The notes: a model not told the origin generated them from the letters alone. Numbered from the stretch's first letter, positions 1 through 12,072 are shown. The stretch is 64,000 bases of DNA from Tomocerus qinae (GCA_020055645.1 CM034547.1:20437013-20501012), one strand, 5' to 3'. A program made the numbers and translations.

Positions 1-1220
1 GCATCCCCAACATGTCAACTCAACCTTCTCAAAAACATTTCAGTGGTTAATGTTAATAACACCTCTATGCATTATGCGAAAGGATAAGATATCGCTACTA
101 AATAGAATGTAAACAGAGTAAGCACATCCGCAAGGCTAATGTTGACTGATACTGGTAGATGATAGCTTTAAGTATAGTCAACCGAATACGTACATTTTGT
201 TTATATTTCTGTAATGTAGCACATATTTTTAGCTTAAATGCAATTAGTTGATGGGACGGTACTGAGTGTATTATGGTGAAGGTAAGTGTAATCAGTGTAA
301 GAGGCATTTCATTTAAACTCCGCAGTAATGGACATTGTAATTTAAATCGTTGTTGCATTAATGAGTTTTGTCTAAATGTTGACTTCCAGCAGAGCTACAA
401 CATTATTCGAAAGCTCTCATTCGCTGTATGAAATTATAATAACTTGTATACCTATATTAAGACAGGTAAAGATTGCTAAACACGGTTACTTTAAATACGT
501 CGAACCAACCGGAGCTAGTGTCTACTGTAACATTCACCAACATACAATCTGTGTTTTTGCCGTGCAAACCTGACATTAACATAGTCCTAGGTAATTGTAA
601 ATTTACATAATCACATTATGTTACGTTGTGTATCGACTTATGTCATGTCTTCTCACTACATGTGTGAAAATATATAAACTGGGCTGGTTCAAGTATATAT
701 CTGTTGTAAAGGAATAACATTACCTCCTGCATCGTTTACGAAGGCGTAATTACAATATTTACCTTTAATACGATTTCTAAATTGGTGTTGGTACATAGAA
801 TAACTGTGCATACAAACGATTGTTCTGTGAATGTTGAGCAAAGGATTTATGTAGGAAATCAATAGTTTAATTAATAAGAATTGCACTAGAACTGAAATTA
901 CGTCTTAATTTCTTTTACTACGACAGAAGATTGCTAACAGTTAAGTGTAGCTGGACTGGAAACAGAAACTCTGCGTGTCTTAAACTACGAGTCTTATTTG
1001 CCTTGGTGGCAGAAGTAATAACTTTGGTTTGGTGGCAGAAAATAATTTTTCAGCATCCATTTGGACAGTGTTAAAAGGTGTTGGTTTGGTTTTGGTGTCA
1101 GTGCTTTCTATTTATATACTACTGCTGTTACTATAAAATGTAAATACTCAAAATCTAAGTACTCCTTTAATATTTAAAAAAAGTTTTTGTAATTTTACTC
1201 ATGTATGAATTGTTTTTTAG
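1..1220. other. Upstream of NDRG coding start; intron or 5' region
   Basis: No coding sequence recognised. Because 1221 follows an acceptor, at least the end of this stretch is intron. A strong donor-like site (GTGAAG|gtaagt, 281/282) could close a 5' UTR exon, but nothing else supports it. The 12-base string ttggtggcagaa occurs twice near 1001 and 1031. Confidence 0.4.
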
Positions 1221-1277
1221 GGACACTACTTACAGAAGAATGCCGGCCTCATCAATGGAAGAAGCTGCCCTTCTTGG
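1221..1277 (+). CDS. MESK2: NDRG exon 1 (coding from 1240)
   Basis: The acceptor tgttttttag precedes 1221 and the donor GG|gtaagt follows 1277. ATG at 1240 has A at -3 and starts MPASSMEEAALLG. The 19 bases before it are open in the same frame, so translation could begin in an earlier exon; the second Met codon (1255) is another option. Two bases pass to the next exon and complete a Gly codon. Confidence 0.7.
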
Positions 1278-4200
1278 GTAAGTTAACATTTTTCTCAACC
1301 CACATTCCAACATAAATGATTATCAATTTATTACATTAACATAAATAAAAGGGTGCACAAAATTCTCATTGCTTAAGGACTAAAGGACACCAGCTAAGCT
1401 TGGCTGTACACAAATGTAAATTATTTGGATCATTAAATTATATTGTAATTGCCATATTAAATGTTATTACGCTAGATAAATAGGTTTGTCAATACCAGCA
1501 ATTTGGAATATTATTTTCTCTACGGACAAAAATATTTTGTGATTCACATGTATGTTTAAATATTTTAAGTTCTTAGTTCTTTATCACTTGAAAGAAAATG
1601 ACATTATTGGTTTCCTTTTTATTCTTATCATGCATACATAAACAATAAAATTTACTTTCTTAAAAATATTTCTAAATGCAACAATAAATGAGTAAATGCT
1701 ACATTATGTCCTCTAAGTCTGGTTTTGTTGATTTGAAAGCGTAATTAGAAAGAAGTATCTTATCAACACTTTGTGGTACAATGAACCACCAAGATATACA
1801 AGTCGTCTGTATAATGAGAAATGAACAATTTACGATTACTTTCAAATTACACCTAATTGTAGGTTTATTTACAATAATAGTACTTTTAGGACAAAGCTAT
1901 GCTATTCTGCTTTTTGCCGTATGTTCTGTTGGTTATATTATTTTCCACAAATCTCTAATACCTGTTTTTTGTACCTATATACCCCATCATCTGTGTATTA
2001 GCAATATAGACTTATGGAATGTATACAATTAATGTTTACGAATACAGCACAAGGTCATGAAAATGATAATTATAGTGTCCCGTATTGTCAACTAGGTTTA
2101 GTTACTAATAATATTGGAAATTGGTTCTGCCCATCCTGTAGTGTCGTAAAATATAGCAGTTAATAATACTAATGGAATAGATAATCAGATTAATATGTAA
2201 TCAATCGGTCATAAAAGTTTTATATATTTTTAACTGCTCTTGTTCCCTCCATTATAAAATGGAAGTGTATTGGCTGAGGAAAGTACTGTCTGCGATACAT
2301 ACTGATAAGTGGCTGAATTAATCTGCTCTTTTATTTACTTCAGTTGAAGTACCTAAATATGAGAACTGAAATAGGACATGTGTAATTGCTTACTATAGTT
2401 GTAATATCATGCAAATATTAGCTGACATCATTTCAGGTCTTTTTACCTTGCTGTGCCCTTCGTATCTGATTCACATCAGGCATATGCTTTATAATATTGT
2501 AACAAGACTTAAACCATCTTTTTAGTATGCGTCTTTTATCAGTATTGTAGAATACTATCATCGCCGACAGGAGAAGAATATGAATGATGTAATTACAATC
2601 TTCAATATTAATCAAAAGATATAGTATTCTTGTAGGATGCTGACTTGACTTGTGAAGATTCTCGTCATTAGTCAGGAATGTCCAATTTTACCTTTGCATC
2701 TAGTATGAATACTGAGTTCCATCAATATGACGAATGTGGGTCATTCTTTTTAGCTTACTGAACACAAAATAAAATATTCAGACTGGGTACTACAGATAAA
2801 ACGCAAAATAAAGAGATTTACATAAGTTTGCGTACTTGCATAGTTAAAAGATACTTAAGCAGATAGTACAGCAACTAATGAATATAATTTTTATTCGTAT
2901 TCATGGGAGGAATGAGGAGATCGATATGCACTGCACAAGTGCACACTACAATAGTTATGCACGTTTTCCAAATATATATTACAATTCGATGATAAAAATA
3001 CATAATATTATGTAGATTATAAATGGTAATTGTTTACTTACTTTTACTTGTAATTTGTTATAAACTTAGGGACCTAGTAAATGTATAGATAGAATTTAAA
3101 TAGTGATACTATGTTAGAATATTAGTATTCACAATAATGCTTCTCCATCTTCATTGGCCTGTAAATGTAAATACATTATACATTACAGCCTATAGCTGAC
3201 AAGGCTTAAGTTCAATTGCATATGTCTCATGTCTCAATTCATAAGTGCTGGGAAATCCTTCCTACTGATTTTTAATGAAATTATATTTTTAACTCATACT
3301 ATTACGACTAACTGCTCTGGAATATATCTCTACCTACGTACAAGAGAAATTAATGGTAGAAATGTTTAAAAGGCGTGCATCGAAAACTATAAAAAATTTT
3401 GAGTATAACATGAAAATATTTAATCCAGAAAATTTTTGTTGTTTGCGTGTTTTAATTCGAAAGATGTGTACGAAAACTGTAAACTCCTTTAATTGAAAAT
3501 GTATTTTACTAAGCTACTTTATTTTTATTACTACCGAAATTAATGTGATGTCAGCATACTTGTAATATAATATAACTTACTACATAACCATAACCATACA
3601 TTACATTACAGTGCGTTGACGGCTGTAGACTGTAGGGTCCGTATTAATTCAAATGAACTCATTTGTATAGTATCACTATCACTATAGGCAAGGGCTATGC
3701 ATATGACTTTGCATGCCGTCTTTTCTTTCTTTAGATTTTGCATGCTGTTTTTTGGTATTACATTGCGTTTGAGATTTTAAATCACTAACTTAAGTTTTGA
3801 TAGGCTATTTTAATTTTGTTAAATATTTAGATACTTTCTTCCCTAAGTACATGCATAATTTAGTCATCTTCTATTGTATTAATGTAGTGCATATAAGGTA
3901 CTTACACGGGAGTTGGTCGAATCGGCAGACAACGATTCGCTGCTGTCTCAAGTCATGTCTCAAATGCTACTACTTACTTTGGGCGTTAAAGCTGTGCTGT
4001 ATGTAGATAGTATAAGAGTCGTAGGTAAGTCGTACATACGGGGCTACGGGATCCACCCTAAAATTCGGGATAAGATTGTATGATGGCACTGAACTTTCCT
4101 ATCGATTTTCGGCTGTTCAGGCTTCTTCAGTCAGACTCCTCCAGACTTCCGCCTGCCTTGACTCCTTTTTGACATAACTATCTACACACACACAGCAGAA

Positions 4201-7200
4201 CCTTTTACGGCGTAGTTCTATGAATGTCCCTTGTAAAACTCTTTTACTTGTGTGTGTTCTGTGAATAAGTATATCACTAAAAGACCCCGAAGCATTCCTT
4301 TGCATCACGTTATTTTTCTTCAATACGACTTTTCCCTCACCGGCCATTGTTTGGTTGCAATTACTTTTCGTGGTAATTCACTCTTACTTACTTGATTGTC
4401 GATATCGACTGGCTATAAACTTTGGGTTGGGTCCTTGGTTATTGTGTATTTTTCATTTCATTACTTAAATCTTTTAAGAGCCACAAAAGAAAATCTCTCT
4501 TGGTTGGGTACAAGTCAGTAAGAATAACAACTCAGAAGTTATCACGATGACGTAATCAAATCATTTTGCTATCTAAAGATTGATAATTTCCTTTTCTGTT
4601 CCGAAAAATATTATTTTGCTCTATCTAGTAGTATAATTTGCCAAATAGCAAGTATAGGACTTCTGTGTTTTAGGATTATTTTGTAAAGACAGGATAGAAA
4701 AGAACGGAGAGAACTGAGGTAAGCGTAAAAGGAGAGATAAAAATGGAATAAGAATCAAATTACTGAGAGTAGCAAATGTGGTTAGGAGAGAAGATATAAT
4801 TTATGTATATAAAATTATGGAGATATGTAACTAATGTGGTTTTATGATTATTGCAGTTTGGTGCAATTAAAAGCAGGTCACATAAGTACATAATCAGGGA
4901 GTAGTAGGAATAGTTGCCAGTATTGAGTGAGGTAGATGTTAGAAAATTAACTTAGCCACCTATTATTGGTTTATCCCTTTATTTAATGTGATGCTCTGAT
5001 TTCTTGTATAATTTGCCGGCTGCAATTCGTCCGTGTGCAATAAAAATATTAATACTTCTGTCTGTATTATATTGCTTCTCCAGTCAATTCCTCCTGGGTT
5101 AAGTGTTGCTGGTTGTCAGTTGTGGTGCCAAAAGACTCCTTCCCTACTGCTGATTTCTCTTTTCACAAATTCACAACTATTCTGTCTGACTGTCGTGTGC
5201 ATTGCCATTTACCACTGTTGTCACTTTGTCACATTAAGGAAAACCGAAAGGCTTTTATAGATTTCGGTGACTGTACATCCTTATAATATCTGCCAGTTGA
5301 TTATCGTCGCAGTTGAAACTTTGTGTGCCATTGCTAAATAGTGTGCTCTTTAAGACCTTTAATACAAATACCATTACACGCAACGCAGCAAATCTTAATC
5401 AAAGTCAAAGTGTACGATATACATCTTTAGTTTAAGTTTCTTGTAAAGTGCCGTTTGTAAGCTGAGTTATATACTATACTGTCATCATCATGTCTGCTAT
5501 GACACACTCTTACAGCACTGATGCTTCTTGGTGAACAGCTCTCTATCACTATCTGTTTTTCTCTCTTTGCTTTTTACTATAAGAATCTTTTTTAAACGAT
5601 CTTTATAGATATAAGTATATGTAGATTATATATGTTTAGTATACTAATAATACTGTAGACTATAGCAATTAATTACGTTTTATTATGTTTCTGTTCGTCA
5701 AAGTCACTTTGACATGTAATAACCCCCAGTTGTGCAATAACAATCTTTTATACTCTACGCTAAATAAAGGCGCAATTCTAATATCTTTTGCATTTGGTGG
5801 ACGCTCTTGATCTATCCAATGGGAATTTTTTAGTACTCTTTTTTTTCAATCGTCACAGTTATTTTATTGTCAAGGAAAGATGTATAATGTTAAATACATT
5901 GCAAACGAAAGTTTCATTGAATTTGGAAAATCGTATGTGTATCCAAGGCACTTGGAATTTATTATTTTTGTTTACGTTCTTTCAAAGAACTGTCAAAGTG
6001 GCTTTTTGAAAATCGGGTTTGCGTGTTGTGTAGTCCTCTTTATGAGAATTCTCTTTTTCACGCTTTTTTAAAAGGTTTGGAATTTTTAGAGAGAATCTAA
6101 TCTTGTGTATTTATTGTCATCGAATTTAGGTGTCATCCTTCAGAAAGCATGGATGAAGTTGAGTTGAAGAATATCCAGCTGACTATACCGTCAAGCCGTA
6201 CACTGGCAAGAGGGGAAGGGCTCGCGTTGGAAGAAAGAGTTGAGACTAATTTTGGTTCTCTGTTGGTGGGTATTCAAGGGGATCGGTCCAAGCCTGCAAT
6301 TTTGACGTACCATGATCTGGGACTAAATTGTAAGTAAATAAAATTTTACATTGAGTGTTACTTTAAGAAATTTCTTATTTTTTGTGATTAATTTTATCTC
6401 TAAATTCTAGATGTTTCAAACTTTCAAGCATTTTTCAATTTTGTCGACATGAGACTGCTATTGCAAAACTTTTGCATCTACCACGTCAATGCTCCAGGGC
6501 AAGAGGAAAATGCTCCAACTCTTCCTGAAACGTATGACTAATTAAATCTAAAAATAAATGCTGTACAACATATGGAACGATTTATGTCACAAGTTTTTAT
6601 GTCTGCAAAAATGCATAAATCCTGCTGCACTATCATCTTTTTATTGCAGAGATTCTAAATTTTTTTAATGCTCGTAATGCATTTTAGTGTGTTAGAATTT
6701 AGGTCATAATGTTATTACCATTTATTATTACATTTAAATATAATTTTGTTCTAATACAGGTACGTATATCCTACTGTGGATGAATTGGGAGAGCAAATTT
6801 TGGACGTTTTAATTCACTTCGGACTGAAACGAGTTATTGGATTTGGCGTTGGGGCTGGTGCCAATATTTTGTGCCGGTTTGCTCTTACACACCCTGAAAA
6901 AGTAAGTTATTAAGGTGTAAATAAAGTAATAAATAAATTAAGTGGTAACGGTGATAAGTGGTAGTCCATGCATTACCGAACTAAACTAGTCAAGTCAAAT
7001 ATTGATTGTCTCTTAAATTGTTAAAACTAATATTGTAAATGTAGGTCGATGCGCTGTGTGTTCTTAATTGCGTCTCGACTCAAGCTGGCTGGATTGAATG
7101 GGGCTATCAGAAAATAAATACCCGAAATTTACGATCTAAGGGGATGACTCAAGGAGTTTTGGAGTATCTCATGTGGCATCATTTCGGAAAAGTTAGTTTT

Positions 7201-10151
7201 CGAAGCTATGTTAATTATACTGCAGAGATATTTTAGCAGAATTAATTAATTAATTGCAATGGAATCATTTTAGGTGACCGAGGAACGCAACCATGATTTA
7301 GTTTATGTGTACCGTCAGTACTTTGAGAGTAATGTGAACCCAGTAAACTTGGGAATGTTTATCGACAGTTATGCCCGTCGAACTGATCTCAACATTGTGA
7401 GAGAACTTGATCCAATGAGAAAGAAGGATGTACGAACTCTAAAGATGGCTGTGTTGAATGTTACTGGAGCGTTGTCTCCTCACGTTGATGACACTGTGAC
7501 TTTCAATGGACGTCTCGATCCTGTCAATTCAACTTGGATGAAGGTTAGCATTTTATAAAAACTTTGAAATGCATTAAGTATGGATATGTAAATAAATGGT
7601 GGAATGAATTATTTGTAGATTCAAGACTGCGGATTAGTTATGGAGGAACAGCCAGCCAAACTGAGCGAGGCATTTAGACTGTTTCTTCAGGGACAAGGAT
7701 ATGGTAAGCAGTAAAACCTGAATATTAATTATTATATTTATAAAAACAAATAACTTACTATCGTGATGTTTAGAATTTGAAATCTGTTAGCTTCAAAAAT
7801 TATGGCAAACGGTTAATCTTTTTCTTTGGAGATTTGACAAAATATTTATATTTTCCATAATATTTTTGCTAAAGTAATAGTGTACCTACTTATTACCTCT
7901 TGTTTGGTGACTCGTCTGGTGAGATTTCTATAAAGTAATCTAAGTTGTGAGTGATTGTTATTAGTTTCACAATGCTGTAGTTATACTATGACTGGATAGG
8001 TCAAATCAAGGATTTAAGGAAATAGTAGGCGTATCTATTCAATGAACTTGCACTACTATGTAATATTACTCTTCTGATGTGTGTTTTTGGTTGTTTCTTT
8101 GATTTATTTTCCGATTCTATTTGCTCTTCTGAAGCTCTAAAACTATTCCGGAAGAACTCGTTGCCCGAAGGTAAATGCTTCTAAAAAGTCAGCAGGATTG
8201 TGGATGGAATGCTCTGAGAACTAAAAAGGCCATTTTGCATTCATTATGTTGTGTAAGTGTTTGTTTTGCGTACAAATCTCCTCAAAACAACACAACAAAT
8301 TCCGAATTCGAACATCTTTGTGTGTTTGTTCAGTCCGTTCACACACAGCATTTACCACCCCCAGTTTTACAAAAATGAAATGTCTTTTGTTTGACTGCTA
8401 CCAGCCAGTTTGACATGGCTGTGTTTTATTTTTGTTGTAGTCCCTGTACCTTTTCCAGACTCCAATTTCATCCAAAGCTAAAATGAATGACTCAGACTAC
8501 CAAGTATCGTATGCTGTTGTATAGTAGCTGTTTATGGTGGAATGCTAATTAGTTTACCTGATTAATGTTTTTGTCTTCCCACATTTACAAGAGATTGACT
8601 AATTTTTGAGCATTTTGTATTTATTTGTATCTATACACACTTTATAGTGTATGGCTGAATGCATTCCCGTTACCATTAACAAATTAATCTTTTTCATTAC
8701 AACTATAATCCTTAAGCTGTTAAGTGTTTAGTTCACTAGATCTTCAATTAGTTAATAGATATTTCTCCAAACTAATATTTTCATTTGTTGCTGGCAGCAT
8801 TGAAATTATAGAATTAACTTAGAGCTCGAAGAAAAAGTCTTTGCAAACAACAAACATGAAGAACATAATGGGTGCGGGTCAGGATTTTTTTATTTTACAT
8901 TTCTGCTTAATTAGTAAATTGCAATTATAATATCCTGACGATATCTTTTTATTTACAAAAAAGACAGTTAAATATTTTATTCCATGCGTAGTTGTGTCCA
9001 ATGTTGAGATTTGGAGACGAAATCTGTTAATAATGATATTATTGTGCAAATGGCCTGACTAGTGCTCGTTCGGGGAACACTTTTTAGTATTAGCATTTTT
9101 AATCATAGCTTGTAGATTAGCAATAGCTCCAGCAAAGCTTGCTTCACATATGCTTTCCCTTGGCATTCGTTATAATCACATTTCAACAGATATCCTGCCT
9201 GCTTTTGATGTATTGATACCGACGGTCAATTTCTGTGACGTTACTAATGATTCCTACTTCAGTTTTGGTAACGGAATAAAAGAATTCCCATCCACACTGT
9301 TCTAGTCGATTTTTTCTAGATTTTTCTAAAATATATTTCGAGTTCAATGTTATGTTTCCAGTTTCCACCATTTTAGTGATTTGAGGCTGTTGTTCTACTT
9401 TTCTCTGGTTCGTTGCGTTGGTCTCAGAGCTGCATGTTTCTAAACTCTTATTTATCTCATTACTACTAATCGAGCTTCTTTCATGTTACCTTAAGATAAT
9501 ATTTTATGTCATGTTGTTGATGGAACTAGCGAGTAGATTGCTTTTCAGGCACCTTGCCAAAAACATGTAATTAATAAGAGTCTATAGCAGGCGCGCTTTC
9601 CTTTATTATTATTTACTTTTTGCACTATTATTACAGTTTACTTACAGTATATTAAAAATGTATTCCGTGATTCACTTTGCAATTTTTATAGACTCTTAGC
9701 ATGTTTGTTTCTACATGCGCTTGCCTATTGCCACTTAGACTAGTTTGCTATTTTGAAAAGGGGTATTAATGTTAATGTGAATCTAACGTGATTGATGTTT
9801 TCCACTGTAGTTCCGTGCCTTTCGTCGAAGAAAGTATCATCAAATAGAAAAATGTCAGCAGACAGTGGTGTCAGTGGTGCTGGATCTTCCGCCGGATCAA
9901 GCATTTCTCTCAACAATGCTAACTCTTTCTCCAAACAAGATGCAGCTTCTACTTCCAGCGGTGTCATTACTCCTAAAGGTGATGGTGTCCCTACGGCAGC
10001 TTTAATTAATCTCAACTCCTCTGATCCCCTCAGCAAAAATTCGGATTCTCGCATGTTGGACAAGGGATTGAGTGACATTCGTATTACGGAAAATCCCATT
10101 TCAGAAAGCCCTGAGTTGTCTAACGACGCGGATAATAACCCACGATGCTAA
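1240..10151 (+). CDS. MESK2: NDRG-family protein (MESK2-like), eight coding exons
   Basis: Spliced CDS: 1240-1277, 6130-6329, 6411-6531, 6760-6901, 7045-7191, 7274-7543, 7619-7703, 9811-10151 (1344 nt, 447 residues plus TAA). All introns are GT-AG and every junction keeps phase. NDRG proteins have an alpha/beta-hydrolase fold without hydrolase activity and act in cytoplasmic signalling, differentiation and vesicle traffic. Family blocks in order are HDLGLNY (about 74-80), NAPGQEENAPTLPE, GFGVGAGANIL (147-157), VLNCVSTQAGWIEWGYQ, GMTQGVLEYLMWHHFG, SPHVDDTVTFNGRLDP and EEQPAKLSEAFRLFLQGQG, then a Ser-rich tail. The nucleophile elbow reads G-V-G-A-G with no Ser, as expected of this pseudoenzyme family. 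The wording is especially close to Drosophila MESK2. The vertebrate NDRG1 C-terminal decapeptide repeats are absent. The exon at 1221 opens with a splice acceptor, so a 5' UTR exon must lie upstream. Identity is firm; the N-terminal start is less so. Confidence 0.93.
1278..6129 (+). other. First coding intron of NDRG (4.85 kb)
   Basis: AT-rich, with no coding exon recognised. The part from about 3900 to 4440 is richer in GC and contains an arthropod-initiator-like TCAGT (about 4125) and a donor-like GTAG|gtaagt (about 4024/4025), so an alternative first exon is possible but unproved. Confidence 0.6.
6130..6329 (+). CDS. MESK2: NDRG exon 2
   Basis: Acceptor gaatttag, donor AATT|gtaagt. It encodes residues 13-80 and ends in the block TYHDLGLN, a hallmark of NDRG proteins. 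An internal Met at 6149 (MDEVELKNIQL) lines up with the usual N-terminus of insect homologues and may start a shorter isoform. Confidence 0.9.
6411..6531 (+). CDS. MESK2: NDRG exon 3
   Basis: Acceptor taaattctag, donor GAAAC|gtatga. It encodes residues 80-120, including FFNF and NAPGQEENAPTLPE, the region that follows the first core strand of the hydrolase fold in NDRG proteins. Confidence 0.92.
6760..6901 (+). CDS. MESK2: NDRG exon 4, nucleophile-elbow exon
   Basis: Acceptor ctaatacag, donor GAAAAA|gtaagt. It encodes residues 120-167. GFGVGAGANILCRFALTHPE holds the degenerate nucleophile elbow, in which Gly151 stands where active hydrolases carry Ser or Cys. Confidence 0.94.
7045..7191 (+). 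CDS. MESK2: NDRG exon 5
   Basis: Acceptor ttgtaaatgtag, donor GGAAAA|gttagt. It encodes residues 168-216 with VLNCVSTQAGWIEWGYQ and GMTQGVLEYLMWHHFG, both very close to the fly MESK2 wording. This is the cap region of the fold. Confidence 0.94.
7274..7543 (+). CDS. MESK2: NDRG exon 6
   Basis: Acceptor atcattttag, donor ATGAAG|gttagc. It encodes residues 217-306. The motif SPHVDDTVTFNGRLDP lies where the acid residue of true hydrolases would be. The cap helices RNHDLVYVYRQYFE are also clear. Confidence 0.94.
7619..7703 (+). CDS. MESK2: NDRG exon 7
   Basis: Acceptor atttgtag, donor TATG|gtaagc. It encodes residues 307-335, with EEQPAKLSEAFRLFLQGQG, the last helix of the hydrolase fold. It ends after one base of a codon (G), which is the phase that lets several alternative 3' exons join. 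Confidence 0.93.
8135..8170 (+). CDS. Candidate 36-nt cassette exon of NDRG
   Basis: A long pyrimidine-rich tract ends in tcttctgaag, and the stretch ends at GAAG|gtaaat. Its 36 bases begin and end in phase 1, so it can be included or skipped without a frameshift between exon 7 and either terminal exon. It would add ALKLFRKNSLPE, a basic segment with an R-x-x-S site. The AAG acceptor is weaker than usual and I recall no exact homologue, so this is a prediction only. Confidence 0.35.
8441..8481 (+). CDS. Candidate alternative terminal exon of NDRG
   Basis: A strong acceptor (ttttatttttgttgtag) is followed in phase 1 by VPVPFPDSNFIQS and a TAA at 8479-8481. Joined to exon 7 this gives a short C-terminus that replaces the long Ser-rich tail. 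The main terminal exon also begins by giving GVP, so the two compete for the same donor. No transcript evidence is available here. Confidence 0.4.
9811..10151 (+). CDS. MESK2: NDRG terminal exon, Ser-rich tail
   Basis: Acceptor tttccactgtag. It encodes residues 335-447 and ends in TAA at 10149-10151. The tail is low in hydrophobic residues and rich in Ser, Asn and Asp, with basic sites such as SSNRKMSADS that could be phosphorylated, as the tails of NDRG proteins are. The opposite strand is open for 119 codons here, which is only a shadow. Confidence 0.85.
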
Positions 10152-12066
10152 ACATTCAAAAGTTTCTTCTCGCCATTTCAATCAACAAAGTGTTTTAATT
10201 TCATAATACTGGCAGATTTGATGTTTTACTATTCTAAATTATAAAAAATATGTATGTATAGATCATATGATCATTAATGTGTGCCTCTCTCCCTGTAATT
10301 TCGGTGCAGTAACCCCCTGAAAACAACGGTGGCTAATGTACCTCCTTTAAAGCCCGAATTCTGTTCCTGAGTAAAAATAAGTATTCTATGCTGCGAAGTA
10401 CATACATAGTGTCTAATCAATAGAAATTCTGTACAAGAATTGATGTTCACTAGCGTAATATCCAATTGCAGTGACTATCTGAAAGGTACATATTTCCGAA
10501 TGCTCTTAAACAATCAAATGAGTGTGCAATCAAAAACCAATCAATCAAATACCACTTACAATACAAAATGATCAGTCCAGTCCAGAAGAGGCCAGTATGG
10601 CATAACAAAATCCAATGTTGATTGAAATCACAAAGGAGTGAAGCATCTAGCACAGTATAATAATATGCATTTAACAGTCATCAATATTAGTAAACCTAAT
10701 ATTCGGATTGTAGACGCGAAATGGAAAAGCTTTTGAAGTTCAACTCCCCGTTGGGCGTAGTCGACTATTAGATTCGCATTAGTGACGAAAAGCTTTTTCA
10801 AACATTTTGAGATGTCATGTCGATGTCAGTGAGTAGTGCTACAGTAAGGAGTACTGTTCGGGAACACAACATTTATAAAAGTTGTATCATTGTATCTAAC
10901 ATATTATTGTAATTATTAGTGTCTCATAGTCTTAAAATACGTTTCACTGCACATATGTAATTTCTTTTACACTTTAGTATTACTTTTTGTGAATATCTTC
11001 TTTTTTAAAGTTTTAAACGTTTTGATCATTTTTGTAATATTGGAAAAATGGGAATTCTGCTGATGTTGGGAGAAATGTAAGAACCGTTAAGAGTTTGATT
11101 CAGCACTGCTGCGCGTAGTTTATATAACGTAAAAGCAGTAATTAATAATTAGGTATAAGTATTCGTAGGTAAATAGGTATTATGAAATACACGTAAATAA
11201 GTAATAACTGTAGTATGTAATAACTACACATAAAATACGTTTTAATTTTAGCTAGTCCTATTGTCTAAACATAGTTTTAACATTGAGCTTTAATAAGCTA
11301 ATTCTATATTGTATGGATAGCAATCTATAGTTTAAGGAATGGTCAAAAAGTCAAAATCATAATTAATCAAGTCTTAAAAACAACTTTCAGAAGTGAAGGT
11401 AATGTAATGGCAATAACTAAGAATGTGTACAGCAAGGTTTCTGCTGTTTTATTATTGAACAACAGTCAAATGAGTTGGACATGCATATTATCTTTGTGTA
11501 GAGTGAATTACAATTCAACTAGTATTGTCCTCTAGTACTGGCTTACAAGTTCAAAAGTTCAGTTTCTCGTTTCTTTCTTTTATACCAATGTGACATAGCA
11601 ATGTGTACTACTATGAATGCAAAAGCTACTAATTTTTGTAGCATAAAGTGAAATGAAAACACGAAAATATATTTCTTTAGGAACGAGAGTTTTGCACCTT
11701 GATTACTGTGAACAGTTCAATCCAAACGCGAGATTGAGCACTATTGTAGTAGTTGATGTACTTATCGTTAGTGTAACTCTATGCTATAACTATTGGCCTT
11801 GTTGCTTATTGTTGCATCTCATAGAAAATCAATATCTTCATCTTATGGTAATGATTCTCTTCAAAATGCCTATTCAATTAAGTATTATCCCTAATAATAT
11901 TGTGTCATCGTCTTACGTATTGTTTTAACTGTTCTATACTCTGTAATGTAGGAAAAAACACATACTTCCATCGTCTTCTATATGTAATAAGTTACACGAA
12001 ATATTATTATCTTGAACAAATGTACTTACTTCTGGTAAAATTGCTAAGTTCTAGTTTATTGGATTC

Positions 12067-12072
12067 AATAAA
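12067..12072 (+). terminator. Candidate NDRG poly(A) signal
   Basis: AATAAA about 1.9 kb after the NDRG stop. A second copy is at 12216-12221. I saw no AATAAA closer to the stop on the plus strand. Cleavage sites cannot be proved from sequence. Confidence 0.3.

Larger units (their letters stand above)
7704..9810 (+). other. NDRG intron 7 with candidate alternative exons
   Basis: A 2.1 kb intron. Apart from the cassette and terminal-exon candidates listed separately, I see no coding signal. Small open frames on both strands here have no family resemblance. Confidence 0.7.

Noticed and set aside
9370-9600. Another NDRG terminal exon after a pyrimidine-rich tract ending gtctcag
   Set aside because: The phase-1 reading is open but very hydrophobic and unlike any NDRG tail; composition explains it.
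9740-10099. 119-codon minus-strand open frame over the NDRG terminal exon
   Set aside because: It is antisense to a phase-consistent coding exon, begins in intron sequence, and resembles no known family. A shadow frame.
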